Source: Solirubrobacterales bacterium
GTDB lineage: Bacteria > Actinomycetota > Thermoleophilia > Solirubrobacterales > Solirubrobacteraceae
Assembly: GCA_019240655.1 (NCBI GenBank)
Contig: JAFAXX010000171.1
Location: forward strand, 1-38,564
Direction of reading: 5' to 3'
DNA length: 38,564 nucleotides
Below, one piece after another: positions 20,963 to 29,174 of the stretch. A program made the position numbers and the translations under genes. Positions within the stretch are counted from its first letter, which is position 1, and the number at the start of each line of letters is the position of its first letter. Under the pieces are notes generated by a model. It was not told the origin of the DNA and searched no databases. It was given only the letters and a program-made list of their open reading frames with translations.

Positions 20963-22788
20963 GCGGCCGGCCCTGTCAGCGGCTGCTCCTCGATGGCCTG
21001 AGGAAACTGGAGTACCGGGGCTACGACTCCGCCGGGATGGCCTGGCGTGAAGGTGAGATGGCGCGGTGCATCAGGGCGGTAGGAAACCTCGACTCGCTCG
21101 AGTCGGTGCTCGCCTGCGCAGTTGGTGATGGCGGTGTGGCGACGGCGACGGCAACCGTCTCGGCCGGCATCGCGCACACGCGGTGGGCCACCCACGGAGG
21201 AGTAACCGAGATCAACGCACATCCGCACGAGGACGCCAGCGGCCGCTTCCGCATCGTCCTCAACGGGATCATCGAGAACCACCTGGAACTGCGCGACCGT
21301 CTCGCCGCCGACCTGGTCACGCTCCGCTCGGACACCGACGCCGAAGTGGTGGCGCATCTTCTGGCGCTGCACTATGACGGCAACCTGGCCGAAGCCGTCC
21401 GCCGCTCGCTCGATGAGCTCGAAGGCCATTACGCGCTGGTGGCGATGTGCGACGAGGAGCCCGACACCTTGGTCGGGGTCCGGCGCGAGTGCCCTCTCGT
21501 CGTCGGCCTCGGCGACGGCGAGCAGTTCATCGCCTCTTCGATCTCCGCTTTCCTCGCCCACACGCGCGAGGCGGCGGTGCTGAGCGACGAGGAGATCGCT
21601 GTGCTGCGGCCCCACGAAGTCGAGGTGTTTGACGTCAAGGGGCTTCGACACCGGCCGGCTTCGACGCAGGTTGAGTGGGATGAGGATCGCTGCGAGAAGG
21701 ACGGCTTTGAGACGTTCATGCTCAAGGAGATCCACGAGCAGGGCAGCGCGGTGCGGGAGACGCTCTCTCAGTGGCGCGCCAATCCTGAGCTGAGTGAGGA
21801 CGGCGCGCTCGCCGCCGAGCGCCTGGCTGCGGTCAAGCGAATCGTCATCGTGGCGTGCGGCACCTCGTACCACGCCGGCCTGGCCGCGCGGAACGCGATC
21901 GAGCGATGGGCTCGGATTCCGGTCGAGGTCGAGGTGGCCTCCGAGTTTCGCTATCGAGAGCCGATCGTCGCGGACGGCGCCCTGGTGCTGGGAATCTCGC
22001 AATCCGGCGAGACTGCCGACACCCTGGCCGCCATGCGTCTCGCCAAGGCGCAGGGGGCTACCGTGCTGGCGGTTACCAATACTCCCGCGAGCCAGGCGAC
22101 CCGCGAGGCCGATGGAGTGCTTTTCACCCGGGCCGGGCTCGAGATCGGCGTCGCCGCGACCAAGACCTTCGTCGCTCAGGTGGTGCTGCTATACGAGCTC
22201 GCGCTCCGGCTCGCCGCCGTAACCGGAGCGCAGTCGCCCGCCACGATGGCCGAGCTGCACGATCAGCTCGAGCAGCTCCCGCAGCTGATCGACCAGGTGC
22301 TGAGCTCGGTGGATGAGCCGATCCGTGGGCTCGCCGGGCGCCTGGCGCTCAGCCCCTTCTTCCTCTACCTCGGCCGGCTGGCCGGGCTGCCAGTCGCGCT
22401 CGAAGGCGCGCTCAAGCTCAAGGAGATCTCCTACGTGCCAACCGACGCCTACGCGGCCGGTGAGATGAAGCATGGCCCGATTGCCCTGCTCAGCCGGGAG
22501 ACGCCCGTGATCTGCGTGGCCACCGATGAGCGCGTGCTCCCGAAGCTGCTCTCGAACCTGTCCGAGGTCAGGGCCCGGGGCGCCCGGGTCCTGGCAATCG
22601 CCACGGAAGGCTCGAGGGAGATCGCCGAGCACGCCGAACACGTCGTCTACATCCCGCGCGCCGACCCGCTCATGCAGTGCGTGCTGGCGATCGTGCCGCT
22701 GCAGCTTTTCGCATATCACCTCGCGCGAGCCCGCGGCCTCAACGTAGATCAGCCTCGGAACCTGGCCAAGACCGTCACCGTCGAGTAG
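20938..22788 (+). CDS. glmS: Glutamine-fructose-6-phosphate aminotransferase (isomerising)
   Basis: This 616-residue protein makes glucosamine-6-phosphate from fructose-6-phosphate and glutamine, the first step to UDP-GlcNAc. The class II amidotransferase domain starts MCGIIGYVGG with the Cys nucleophile after Met removal, and has LEYRGYDSAGMAW and HTRWATHGGVTEINAHPH. Two SIS domains follow (ACGTSYHAGLAARNAIE; ISQSGETADTLAAMRLAK; TKTFVAQV), with KEISYVPTDAYAAGEMKHGP and the C-terminal DQPRNLAKTVTVE that closes the active site. AAGGAAAGGAAG lies just upstream of ATG 20938. It is cotranscribed with the upstream atypical regulator and followed by a degenerate nucleotidyltransferase. It is a likely feeder for the glycan machinery; whether it is the only copy in the genome cannot be told. 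Confidence 0.97.
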   Translation: MCGIIGYVGGRPCQRLLLDGLRKLEYRGYDSAGMAWREGEMARCIRAVGNLDSLESVLACAVGDGGVATATATVSAGIAHTRWATHGGVTEINAHPHEDASGRFRIVLNGIIENHLELRDRLAADLVTLRSDTDAEVVAHLLALHYDGNLAEAVRRSLDELEGHYALVAMCDEEPDTLVGVRRECPLVVGLGDGEQFIASSISAFLAHTREAAVLSDEEIAVLRPHEVEVFDVKGLRHRPASTQVEWDEDRCEKDGFETFMLKEIHEQGSAVRETLSQWRANPELSEDGALAAERLAAVKRIVIVACGTSYHAGLAARNAIERWARIPVEVEVASEFRYREPIVADGALVLGISQSGETADTLAAMRLAKAQGATVLAVTNTPASQATREADGVLFTRAGLEIGVAATKTFVAQVVLLYELALRLAAVTGAQSPATMAELHDQLEQLPQLIDQVLSSVDEPIRGLAGRLALSPFFLYLGRLAGLPVALEGALKLKEISYVPTDAYAAGEMKHGPIALLSRETPVICVATDERVLPKLLSNLSEVRARGARVLAIATEGSREIAEHAEHVVYIPRADPLMQCVLAIVPLQLFAYHLARARGLNVDQPRNLAKTVTVE

Positions 22789-22839
22789 CCGCAGGGCGAG
22801 ATGGAGCCACAACCTGGCCGGGACCTCGTCCGCGACCGG

Positions 22840-22938
22840 GTTCGCGCGCGCGAGTAACAGGTCGTTCTCGCGCGCGAGTCACGCGGGCCGTTCTCGCGCT
22901 AACGGGGGTCGTTCTCGCGCGCGCGAGTAACCGGGGTC
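22840..22938. repeat. Array of four imperfect palindromic repeats, core CTCGCGCGCGAG
   Basis: Between glmS and the next gene, about 100 bases hold four imperfect units of the type (C)GTTCTCGCGCGCGAGTAACGGGG, at roughly 22840-22860, 22863-22886, 22889-22908 and 22909-22936. The core is self-complementary: CTCGCGCGCGAG at 22867-22878 and a 14-bp version at 22914-22927. The third unit has lost half its core. In RNA each complete unit can fold into a GC hairpin. Confidence 0.85.
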
Positions 22939-22958
22939 AGCGGCCGTTCCTTAACCGC

Positions 22959-24017
22959 ATGGGCGCTGAGCTCGTAGGGATCATGGTTGTCCTGGACAGC
23001 GATGCGGAAGCCTCGGGCCGCATCCCAGCCCTGGAGCAGGTCGCGAACCGGCCGATCGCCGACCACGTGCTGAGCGCGCTCGACGCGGCCGGCGTGACCG
23101 AGGTCCTCGTGCTCTGCCCGGCCGCGCGCGCGGCGGAGATTCGCGACTGTCTTGGCTGTGAGCGGGCGGGCGGCGCGCCGCTCCGCTATGTCGAGGATCC
23201 GGGCCCATTCGAGCTCCGACGCGCTCTCCAGCTGGCGGCCGACTCGATCGGCAGCGCACCCTGCATCGTCCATCTGGCCGGCGGCCTGCTCAGCGAGCCC
23301 CTGTCGCCGTTTGTCGAGCGTGTCGTGCGTGGCGCGGCTGATGTGGTGCTGTTCGTCCATCAGAGCGAAGCGGCGGACGGGCACCTGAGTCCGGCCACCC
23401 AAGAGATGCTGCACCTGGCCGAGCTCGATCCCGACCGCGCCGCGCTGAGGCTGGCCGGCGTGTGGCTGTTCGCCGGTGCGGCTCTGAGCCGGGCTTGCGC
23501 CGCGCCCGGTCGATCGCTCAGCGGAGGCGACCTGCCGTCGGTGGCCGAGCAGATCACCGCCGACGGCGGAAACGTGCAAGTCGCGCTGGTCGACGCCTGG
23601 CGGCGATACACCGGCGCTCCGCTGGATCGGCTCGAGCTGAATCGAATTGCCCTCGATCGCCTCGAGTCTGATCCTCGCCGTCCGTCCAACAACGGCAACC
23701 TGATCGAAGGGCGCGTGTGGATCCACGAAAGGGCTTCGGTTCGAGCAAGTGTGCTCGTCGGCCCGGCAGTGATCGGCCCGGGCGCTCGCATCGCCGACGC
23801 CTACATCGGACCGTACACCTCGATCGGCGCGGGAGCGCGGGTCGAGGGAGCGGAGATCGAACGATCGATCATCTCCCCGGGTGCGAGCGTGCTGCACATC
23901 GGCGGCCGGCTGGCGGCCAGCGTTGTCGGGCGCGATGCCCGCATCTTCCGGGACTTCTCGCTTCCCCGCGCGTTGCGACTCCGAGTCGGGGACGGAACCG
24001 AGGTGGCGCTGTCCTGA
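22959..24017 (+). CDS. RmlA-long-like sugar nucleotidyltransferase homologue with degenerate active site
   Basis: The protein has 352 residues. The N-terminal part aligns with the long form of glucose-1-phosphate thymidylyltransferase (QVANRPIADHVLSALDAAGVTEVLVL matches the usual xVANKPIxxYxLExLxxAGITE). However, the nucleotide-binding signature GGxGTRLxPLT is replaced by LDSDAEASGRIPALE (residues 12-26), and the metal-binding GD of the LGDN strand by LAGGLLSEPL (106-115). Residues about 247-335 are a left-handed beta-helix with the family's IADAYIGPYTSIGAGARVEG. It is thus probably not a working transferase and may be a sugar-nucleotide sensor or scaffold. ATG 22959 was chosen because the family sequence begins there; the open frame upstream runs through the repeat array and the glmS 3' end. 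Confidence 0.8.
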   Translation: MGAELVGIMVVLDSDAEASGRIPALEQVANRPIADHVLSALDAAGVTEVLVLCPAARAAEIRDCLGCERAGGAPLRYVEDPGPFELRRALQLAADSIGSAPCIVHLAGGLLSEPLSPFVERVVRGAADVVLFVHQSEAADGHLSPATQEMLHLAELDPDRAALRLAGVWLFAGAALSRACAAPGRSLSGGDLPSVAEQITADGGNVQVALVDAWRRYTGAPLDRLELNRIALDRLESDPRRPSNNGNLIEGRVWIHERASVRASVLVGPAVIGPGARIADAYIGPYTSIGAGARVEGAEIERSIISPGASVLHIGGRLAASVVGRDARIFRDFSLPRALRLRVGDGTEVALS

Positions 24018-24246
24018 GCGGCCCACGAAGCGGCCGGCCGCTGACGCAGCCTACCGGGAGGTGGCAGTAGCGACCGCATTCCGTCGAGACGCCACATGAA
24101 GATCGCCGGGCTCGGTGAAGCCGTACTGCACAGCCCCGAGCCCAGAAGCGCTACACTTTCGTATCCAGGTGCTAGCAGGTCGGTGGAGGTCCGAAAGGGG
24201 GCACAGATGCCTCTGAAGCGACGAGTGGGCAACTAGGGCAACTTGC
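24018..24246 (+). other. Possible structured 5' leader of the surface-protein gene
   Basis: These 229 bases contain TACACT near 24152, which fits a -10 box, and a possible hairpin GGGGGCA-CAGA-TGCCTCT at about 24197-24214 with two G-U pairs. GGGCAACT occurs twice (24227-24234 and 24236-24243) just before the start codon. I could not match it by eye to any riboswitch consensus I know. Confidence 0.3.
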
Positions 24247-26148
24247 ATGGGTGGGGGCAATCCGTCAATCGTGTGTGCCGGCCGCGAGACGCCGCCGCGT
24301 GCCGCCGCGAGGAGAACCCGGACGTGGTGGGCCGCCGCGTTCGCTGTGGTCCTCGTCCTGGCCCTGCTCGCGCCGAGCGCGTGGGCTGACGCAGCATCAG
24401 CTGGGGCGGCGGCTGGCGTTGCGAGCCGGACGCCGTCCGACCCGGCCGCTGGCGTTGCGAGCCAGACGCCGTCCGACCCGGCCGCTGGCGTTGCGACCCA
24501 GACGCCGTCCGACCCGGCCGCTGGCGTTGCGACCCAGACGCCGTCCGACCCGGCCGCTCCGGGGCCGACGATCGGCGGCTCGACTCCGTCGACGCCGGCG
24601 GATCGCGGCGGTTCGGTGGATCAGGGCGCTCCCGCGTCGAGCGGCGACGGAGGCCGTGTCGCGGCTTCCCTCGCCCGCCGTGTCGCGGCCAACATCAGCG
24701 AGGTCGCGGCCAACAGCACCGTGTCGAGCGTCGGCGACTCGGCAACATCGGCGCCGGGCATGCTGGTCGGCGTCGCGACGGCGAGCTCGAGCGAGTCTCG
24801 GGCGGCGAATGCGCCGACGAACTCCGACACCGCCAAGCCGCCGGCTCAGAGCGCCGCCGCCACCGGAGCGCCGCTGACGCCGACTCCGGCGCAGGGCCTC
24901 GGGGGGGCGGCAGCGCCGACGGCGCCGACGCCCGCGCCGGCTGAGAGCATGGGCACCACGAGTACGTCGCCTCCAACCCCGGCCAGCGCGAACACTGCCG
25001 CCAAGGCACCATCGACTCCGAGCGCGGGCGCCTCCGCCGGATCGGGACAGGCGGCGAAGCCACCCGCTCAGAACGCGCTTGGCCCATCCGGTCCCGGCGC
25101 CCCGGATCACGGCCCGACCTCGCAGAATGCCCAGCTCGCGGATGCGGGCGCGGGATCGGCTCGTTCCGCCGCTGCCCTGAACCCCGCTGAAGCTCCTCCC
25201 TCGGCGCCGAACGTCGGGACCGCCGCTTCGACCCTGCCGCCCGCCACGACGATTCCCGCCGCCACGCCCGCGAGCACGGCGGCCAACGCTCCGCTCCGGG
25301 CGGCCATGCCGGCAGCGGCAGCGAAAGCGTCAACTGCAGTGGCCGCCGCCGCCGTGCAGCGGGGACAGCAATACCAAGCCGAGATCGTGACGATCGTCGA
25401 GCAGCTCGCTGCGCTGCCGCCCGAGCTGCAGGCGACGACGTCGTTCCGCAACGGGCTCGAGGCCCTGATCACTGGACTCCAGTCGCTGAGCCAGTCCGAT
25501 CCCGCCCTGAGCCCGTTCATCGCCGCGCTGCGGACAACCGGCCGCTCGCCGACCGGGCGGTCGGTGTTCGCCCAGGTCGCCCTCATCGTGCGCCTCCTCA
25601 CCGACCTGAGCCGAGCCGATCCAGCGGCCGCTCGGCGCCTGACCCTAGCCCTGCCTGCGCTTCACTTCGTGGTCAGCGACCTGCTCGCAGCCGTCAGCGG
25701 CGGGATCCCCTTGCGGCCGCTTGCCGTCGCCGCCAGCGGCCCCTTCGACCCGCTCCGCACTGTTCTGGTGCCGTCGCGGTGGCGGGAGACGATCCTCCCG
25801 GCGGGGGTCACGGTGACCGTGACCACGTCGGCGCAGCCACCGGCAGAGGCGACGCCGGCGCAAGCATCATCGACGACCGCCCACGGCATCCGTCGCCGCG
25901 TCATCTCTCGCGGCTCCTCGGCTCCCGCGACGGGCCTGCCGGAGCCTCCGCCGGCGACTGCGCCACCGCTCGGCGGCGCCGCGGCCGGGGCGAGCGGAGG
26001 CATCGGCGCCGGCGCCGCGGCCGGAGGCCTCCTGCTGGCCGTTCTCATCGGCTGGCTGATCGACGCGCTCGCCGCAGGCCGCCTTCAGTTCCACCTCGTC
26101 CCGCGGCCGGCGATGCTGCTTGCCGGCCGGCTAGAGCGCCCGGGGTAG
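24247..26148 (+). CDS. Ala/Pro/Thr-rich secreted protein with a C-terminal membrane anchor
   Basis: This 633-residue protein starts at ATG 24247. A signal peptide (RRTRTWWAAAFAVVLVLALLAPSAWA, cut near residue 48) is followed by four 12-residue repeats of AAGVA(S/T)xTPSDP at about 56-103. A long disordered stretch rich in Ala, Pro, Ser and Thr runs to about 360, and could be glycosylated. Residues about 365-485 look helical (QQYQAEIVTIVEQLAALPPE...VFAQVALIVRLLTDLSRAD). The end has a Gly-rich linker and one TM helix (GGLLLAVLIGWLIDALAAG) with a short tail, so the body should stand outside the cell on a C-terminal anchor. I see no LPXTG motif and recognise no family. It precedes the histidine kinase gene; a wall-spanning or adhesion role is speculation. 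Confidence 0.7.
   Translation: MGGGNPSIVCAGRETPPRAAARRTRTWWAAAFAVVLVLALLAPSAWADAASAGAAAGVASRTPSDPAAGVASQTPSDPAAGVATQTPSDPAAGVATQTPSDPAAPGPTIGGSTPSTPADRGGSVDQGAPASSGDGGRVAASLARRVAANISEVAANSTVSSVGDSATSAPGMLVGVATASSSESRAANAPTNSDTAKPPAQSAAATGAPLTPTPAQGLGGAAAPTAPTPAPAESMGTTSTSPPTPASANTAAKAPSTPSAGASAGSGQAAKPPAQNALGPSGPGAPDHGPTSQNAQLADAGAGSARSAAALNPAEAPPSAPNVGTAASTLPPATTIPAATPASTAANAPLRAAMPAAAAKASTAVAAAAVQRGQQYQAEIVTIVEQLAALPPELQATTSFRNGLEALITGLQSLSQSDPALSPFIAALRTTGRSPTGRSVFAQVALIVRLLTDLSRADPAAARRLTLALPALHFVVSDLLAAVSGGIPLRPLAVAASGPFDPLRTVLVPSRWRETILPAGVTVTVTTSAQPPAEATPAQASSTTAHGIRRRVISRGSSAPATGLPEPPPATAPPLGGAAAGASGGIGAGAAAGGLLLAVLIGWLIDALAAGRLQFHLVPRPAMLLAGRLERPG
24412..24555 (+). repeat. Four 36-bp tandem repeats within the surface-protein gene
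   Basis: Units start at 24412, 24448, 24484 and 24520 and encode (A)GVA(S/T)(R/Q)TPSDPA. They differ by only a few bases (AGCCGG, AGCCAG, ACCCAG, ACCCAG), which indicates recent expansion; the number may vary between strains. Confidence 0.95.
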
Positions 26149-26512
26149 GCCTCGCATCTGTGCTCGATTGGCGTTCGTCCCAAGGCTGAGGACGCTCGCC
26201 CGCGCCGGCGGAGGCACGGCTTCCGCAGCGCTACACGACCGCCGGACAGCCCGTGGCGCGACGCCGGGCGGGGCGGACTCTCTACAACGGAGTGCAGCAA
26301 TGCGATCGAACAAGGATTGTGCTGATGTTGGCGTCTTCGAATTCTGCGCCCGCCTGCTACGGGCATGGCCGACGCGAGCTGGGACGCAGACAGTAAAAAT
26401 CAGGCGAGACGGAGGAACCGGATCCTCGACACGGGCCGCGGCGAGGACGCGGGCAGCGACGCCGGCCCGCTCCCCCCTGCAGGCGCGGAATCCGAACGGT
26501 TCCCACGGGACC
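26149..26512 (+). other. Region between the surface protein and the kinase, no separate gene seen
   Basis: The kinase frame is open through this stretch (from TTG 26168, with an ATG at 26300), but the predicted residues are basic and low-complexity with no domain. I regard it as 5' flank. GAACGGTTC and a small GC hairpin lie just before GTG 26513. Confidence 0.5.
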
Positions 26513-27889
26513 GTGATCACCTTCTCGACGGCGACCGATCGGCTTGCACTCGCCGTGGCGGTGTTTTCGGCGGGAGTGCTCGGCTTCGAGGCCTTCGGGC
26601 CCGCGCATCTCGATGCTCCCGGCGTACGGACGGCTCTGGAGACGGCGATCGGTCTGTGCGCGCTGGTGGGCGTTTCGCTGCTGGCGCTCGTCTTGCATCA
26701 TCGACGCCGGCTGTCCGACCTGCTGCTGCTGATCGCGCTGGCTACGCTGGCTCTGGCCGACCTCAGCTTCGTCGGCCTGCCGGTGTTCCGCGGCGCCAAC
26801 GTCGTCGTCGAGGGCAGCGTTGCGCAATCGATTTGGGCAGTCGCGGTCTCGACGGCGCTCGCCGCGGCTGCCCTGGCGCCCTCGGCGACGCTGGTAGCGC
26901 GAAGGCGCCGCCTCCTGCCGGTGATCGCCGGCGCGGTGGCGCTCGTCGCGCTGATCGCGGTGGTGGCCGGGCGGCACTGGGCGCCCGATACGCTGCCCGA
27001 AGCCAACCTCGGCAACGTCGGCGATCCGCTGCTGATCACCGCGCAGCTGCTCTCGAGCGGCGTACTGATCGTGGCCGGGACCATGTTCGCCGCGCAAGCG
27101 GGCTCGAGAGATCGGGATGCGGGTCTGCTAGCCGGAGCGGCGTTCCTTCTCGCCGCCGCGAGGCTCGAGTGCGTCGCCATGCCGACTGTCTCAGCTCACT
27201 GGGTCACTCCGGGAGTGGGAATGCGGTTCGCCGCCTACGGGCTGTTGCTGGTCGTGGCGTTCAGGCGCGAGGAGAAGTCGCGTCAAGAGGAAAGGTGGGC
27301 GGCGGTGACCACGGAGCGCCAGCGGATCGCCCGAGACCTTCACGACGGGATCGCCCAGGACCTCGCCGTGATCGCCGTCCATGGGCCGCAGTTCGCCTCC
27401 CAGCTCGGCGCCGACCATCCCGTGGTAATCGCCGCGCAGCGCGCGCTGGCCACGTCGCGAGGGGCGATGGTCGACCTTTCCGCCTCGACCGCGCCCAACA
27501 CCGGCGCGGCGCTTCGTCAGGTTGCTGACGAGCTCGAGGGCCGCTTCAGCGTCCGCGTCAACGTCACCGTGAAGCCCGAGGGCGGCCCAGCCGGTGGCGG
27601 CGATCTAGACCCCGCTGAGCGTGAAGAGGTGGTGCGCATCACCCGTGAAGCGATCGCCAACGCGATCCGGCACGGAGCGGCGCGCCGCATCGATGTGGAG
27701 CTCGACTATGGTGGGCCGGAATTGCTCCGGGTCTGCGACGACGGTTGTGGAATCGACGCGAGCCCGGCGCGGTCGGGCAGCGGGTTCGGCCTTCCGACCA
27801 TGCGAGCGCGCGCGGAAGCGATCGGAGGAAGGCTGGTCACGCGCCGCAGGGTCGACGGGGGTACCGAGATCATGGTCCGCGTCCTGTGA
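26513..27889 (+). CDS. Membrane sensor histidine kinase (NarL-partner type, HisKA_3)
   Basis: From GTG 26513 the protein has 458 residues. About eight hydrophobic helices fill residues 5-250, a membrane-embedded sensor without an extracellular domain. The dimerisation helix has TTERQRIARDLHDGIAQDLAVI with the phospho-acceptor His277. The ATPase part has EAIANAIRHGAARR (N box), VCDDGCGIDAS (G1) and GSGFGLPTMRARAEAIGG (G2), so it looks active. Start choice is uncertain: ATG 26300 and TTG 26168 are in frame upstream, but the membrane region begins right after 26513. No response regulator is next to it. The canonical NarL-type regulator at 10299 is a possible partner; the regulators at 20210 and 36773 lack the Asp needed. 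Confidence 0.85.
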   Translation: MITFSTATDRLALAVAVFSAGVLGFEAFGPAHLDAPGVRTALETAIGLCALVGVSLLALVLHHRRRLSDLLLLIALATLALADLSFVGLPVFRGANVVVEGSVAQSIWAVAVSTALAAAALAPSATLVARRRRLLPVIAGAVALVALIAVVAGRHWAPDTLPEANLGNVGDPLLITAQLLSSGVLIVAGTMFAAQAGSRDRDAGLLAGAAFLLAAARLECVAMPTVSAHWVTPGVGMRFAAYGLLLVVAFRREEKSRQEERWAAVTTERQRIARDLHDGIAQDLAVIAVHGPQFASQLGADHPVVIAAQRALATSRGAMVDLSASTAPNTGAALRQVADELEGRFSVRVNVTVKPEGGPAGGGDLDPAEREEVVRITREAIANAIRHGAARRIDVELDYGGPELLRVCDDGCGIDASPARSGSGFGLPTMRARAEAIGGRLVTRRRVDGGTEIMVRVL

Positions 27890-28097
27890 GCGCCGCAAGC
27901 CAACTCGTCGTCTGCTTCAACGTGGGGAATTGCTGCGAACATTGCGCCACGTCCTAGTCCGCACTGGCCTGTAGACGGACGGCGCAAGTCGACCGAAGGT
28001 CACCTCGTTGATTGGCCAATGGTCGTCGAACGCCCACCGTGCCGGCACCCGCAGGCCGAGGAGCCTGAGCCGGCGGCGGAAGGAAGGGCTTCGCCTG

Positions 28098-29123
28098 ATG
28101 AGTGAATCCCGGTCGCTGAACGGCGACGGACCGGCCCGGCGTACGTCCGGGCGAGCATGGGTATCAGGCCGTGCCCGCCATTCACTCGACGCCCCCCAGC
28201 GGGCAATGCCTGATTCGGCCGAGGATCTTCTCGGGCCGGACGCTCCAGTCGACAACGCCGATGTTCGCGACGCCGCGCCGCCCGAGGCCGGGGCCCTAAA
28301 GCCCCGGCGCTTCGAGGTCCGCACGATCACAGAGACCGGGCTGCCCTGCGAGCCCGAATGCGCTTCCGAGCGTGACAGTAACGACGAGGTAGCGGCAGCC
28401 GCGCTCCCCCTCGCGGTCGAGCCCACCGTGGAGACGCTGGGCGGAGCAGACGGCATCAGAGGCCGGAGCGCGCATCCGGCGGGCGATGGCATCAAGGCGC
28501 CAATGGAGCCGTCCGTGGACCAATGCCTGAGCGAGCCGCATCGAGACGGGCGCGGGGACACGCAGCGGTGCACCGTCGCGCTGGTGCGACACGAGCGCAC
28601 CGCGGAGTTTCGGGTCGTCGTCCTCGACAACAGTGGCCGGCGGCGCGTGGCGGCGGTTTCCCCGACGTTTCGCGTGCGCCGCTGGAGACGGGTCCGCAAC
28701 CGCGGGGAGCCTCGCGCCGCCCATGCCGCGCTCGTGAAGCAGCTCCTCGATTCGGGTTGGACTCCGCTGGAAGTTCGCGGACAGTGGTATGACACCGCGT
28801 TCGTGCGTGAGCCCGATGAGCCCCGGGTGCCGACACGGCAGCTGCGCGTCGGTTGCCGCCACGACGGCACCGAGGGCCGGTTCTATGCCGAGGAGGTGGC
28901 CGACTCCGGGGATCGGAGATTCCGGTTCAGCTCGACGCGGTTCACGGTCGAGCTCAGAGGGTCGCGGGTGTGTCCCACCGAAGCGGCGATGAATGCCCAC
29001 GATGCGCTGATCGACGAGCTACAGGAAGCCGGATGGACCGCAACCGATGCTGGGCGCCCAGAGTGGTATTCCCGCGTGTACGAGCGGCCGCAGGAGGCGG
29101 AGCAGCGTTCCGCCGGAGGCTGA
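28098..29123 (+). CDS. Hypothetical protein with two tandem copies of an about 80-residue domain
   Basis: This 341-residue protein has its start fixed at ATG 28098 by AGGAAGGG at 28081-28088; a TTG at 28008 is the upper limit of the frame. Residues 1-170 are low-complexity and acidic to neutral. Two similar units follow, at about 180-260 and 265-335. Each has a beta-rich half (AEFRVVVLDNSGRRRVAAVS...; GRFYAEEVADSGDRRFRFSS...) and a helix with AHxALxxxLxxxGWT, ending in (G/E)WYxxxxxR (WYDTAFVR; WYSRVYER). I do not recognise the family. No signal peptide or TM segment is seen, so it is probably cytoplasmic. It lies between the kinase and the epimerase on the same strand. Confidence 0.7.
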   Translation: MSESRSLNGDGPARRTSGRAWVSGRARHSLDAPQRAMPDSAEDLLGPDAPVDNADVRDAAPPEAGALKPRRFEVRTITETGLPCEPECASERDSNDEVAAAALPLAVEPTVETLGGADGIRGRSAHPAGDGIKAPMEPSVDQCLSEPHRDGRGDTQRCTVALVRHERTAEFRVVVLDNSGRRRVAAVSPTFRVRRWRRVRNRGEPRAAHAALVKQLLDSGWTPLEVRGQWYDTAFVREPDEPRVPTRQLRVGCRHDGTEGRFYAEEVADSGDRRFRFSSTRFTVELRGSRVCPTEAAMNAHDALIDELQEAGWTATDAGRPEWYSRVYERPQEAEQRSAGG

Positions 29124-29151
29124 GGCCGAAACATCGGCCGCCGGTGACTAA

Positions 29152-29174
29152 CGGTGATCACCGACGCCGTCGGC
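29152..29174. promoter_or_regulatory. Perfect palindrome CGGTGATCACCG followed by a GC hairpin
   Basis: CGGTGATCACCG (29152-29163) is a perfect 12-bp palindrome, followed at once by CCGAC-GCC-GTCGG (29162-29174). It lies about 30 bases after the two-repeat hypothetical gene and 140 before the epimerase. It could be an operator or a terminator-like structure; there is no U-run. Confidence 0.35.

Noticed and set aside
22840-22938. CRISPR or rho-independent terminator array
   Set aside because: Repeats are imperfect with spacers under 10 bases, and no T-run follows; kept only as a palindromic repeat.
24018-24246. Known riboswitch (c-di-GMP, c-di-AMP, glycine, cobalamin, SAH) before the surface-protein gene
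   Set aside because: CGAAAG and GGGCAAC fragments caught the eye, but the conserved cores do not occur in the right order; a covariance-model search would be needed.
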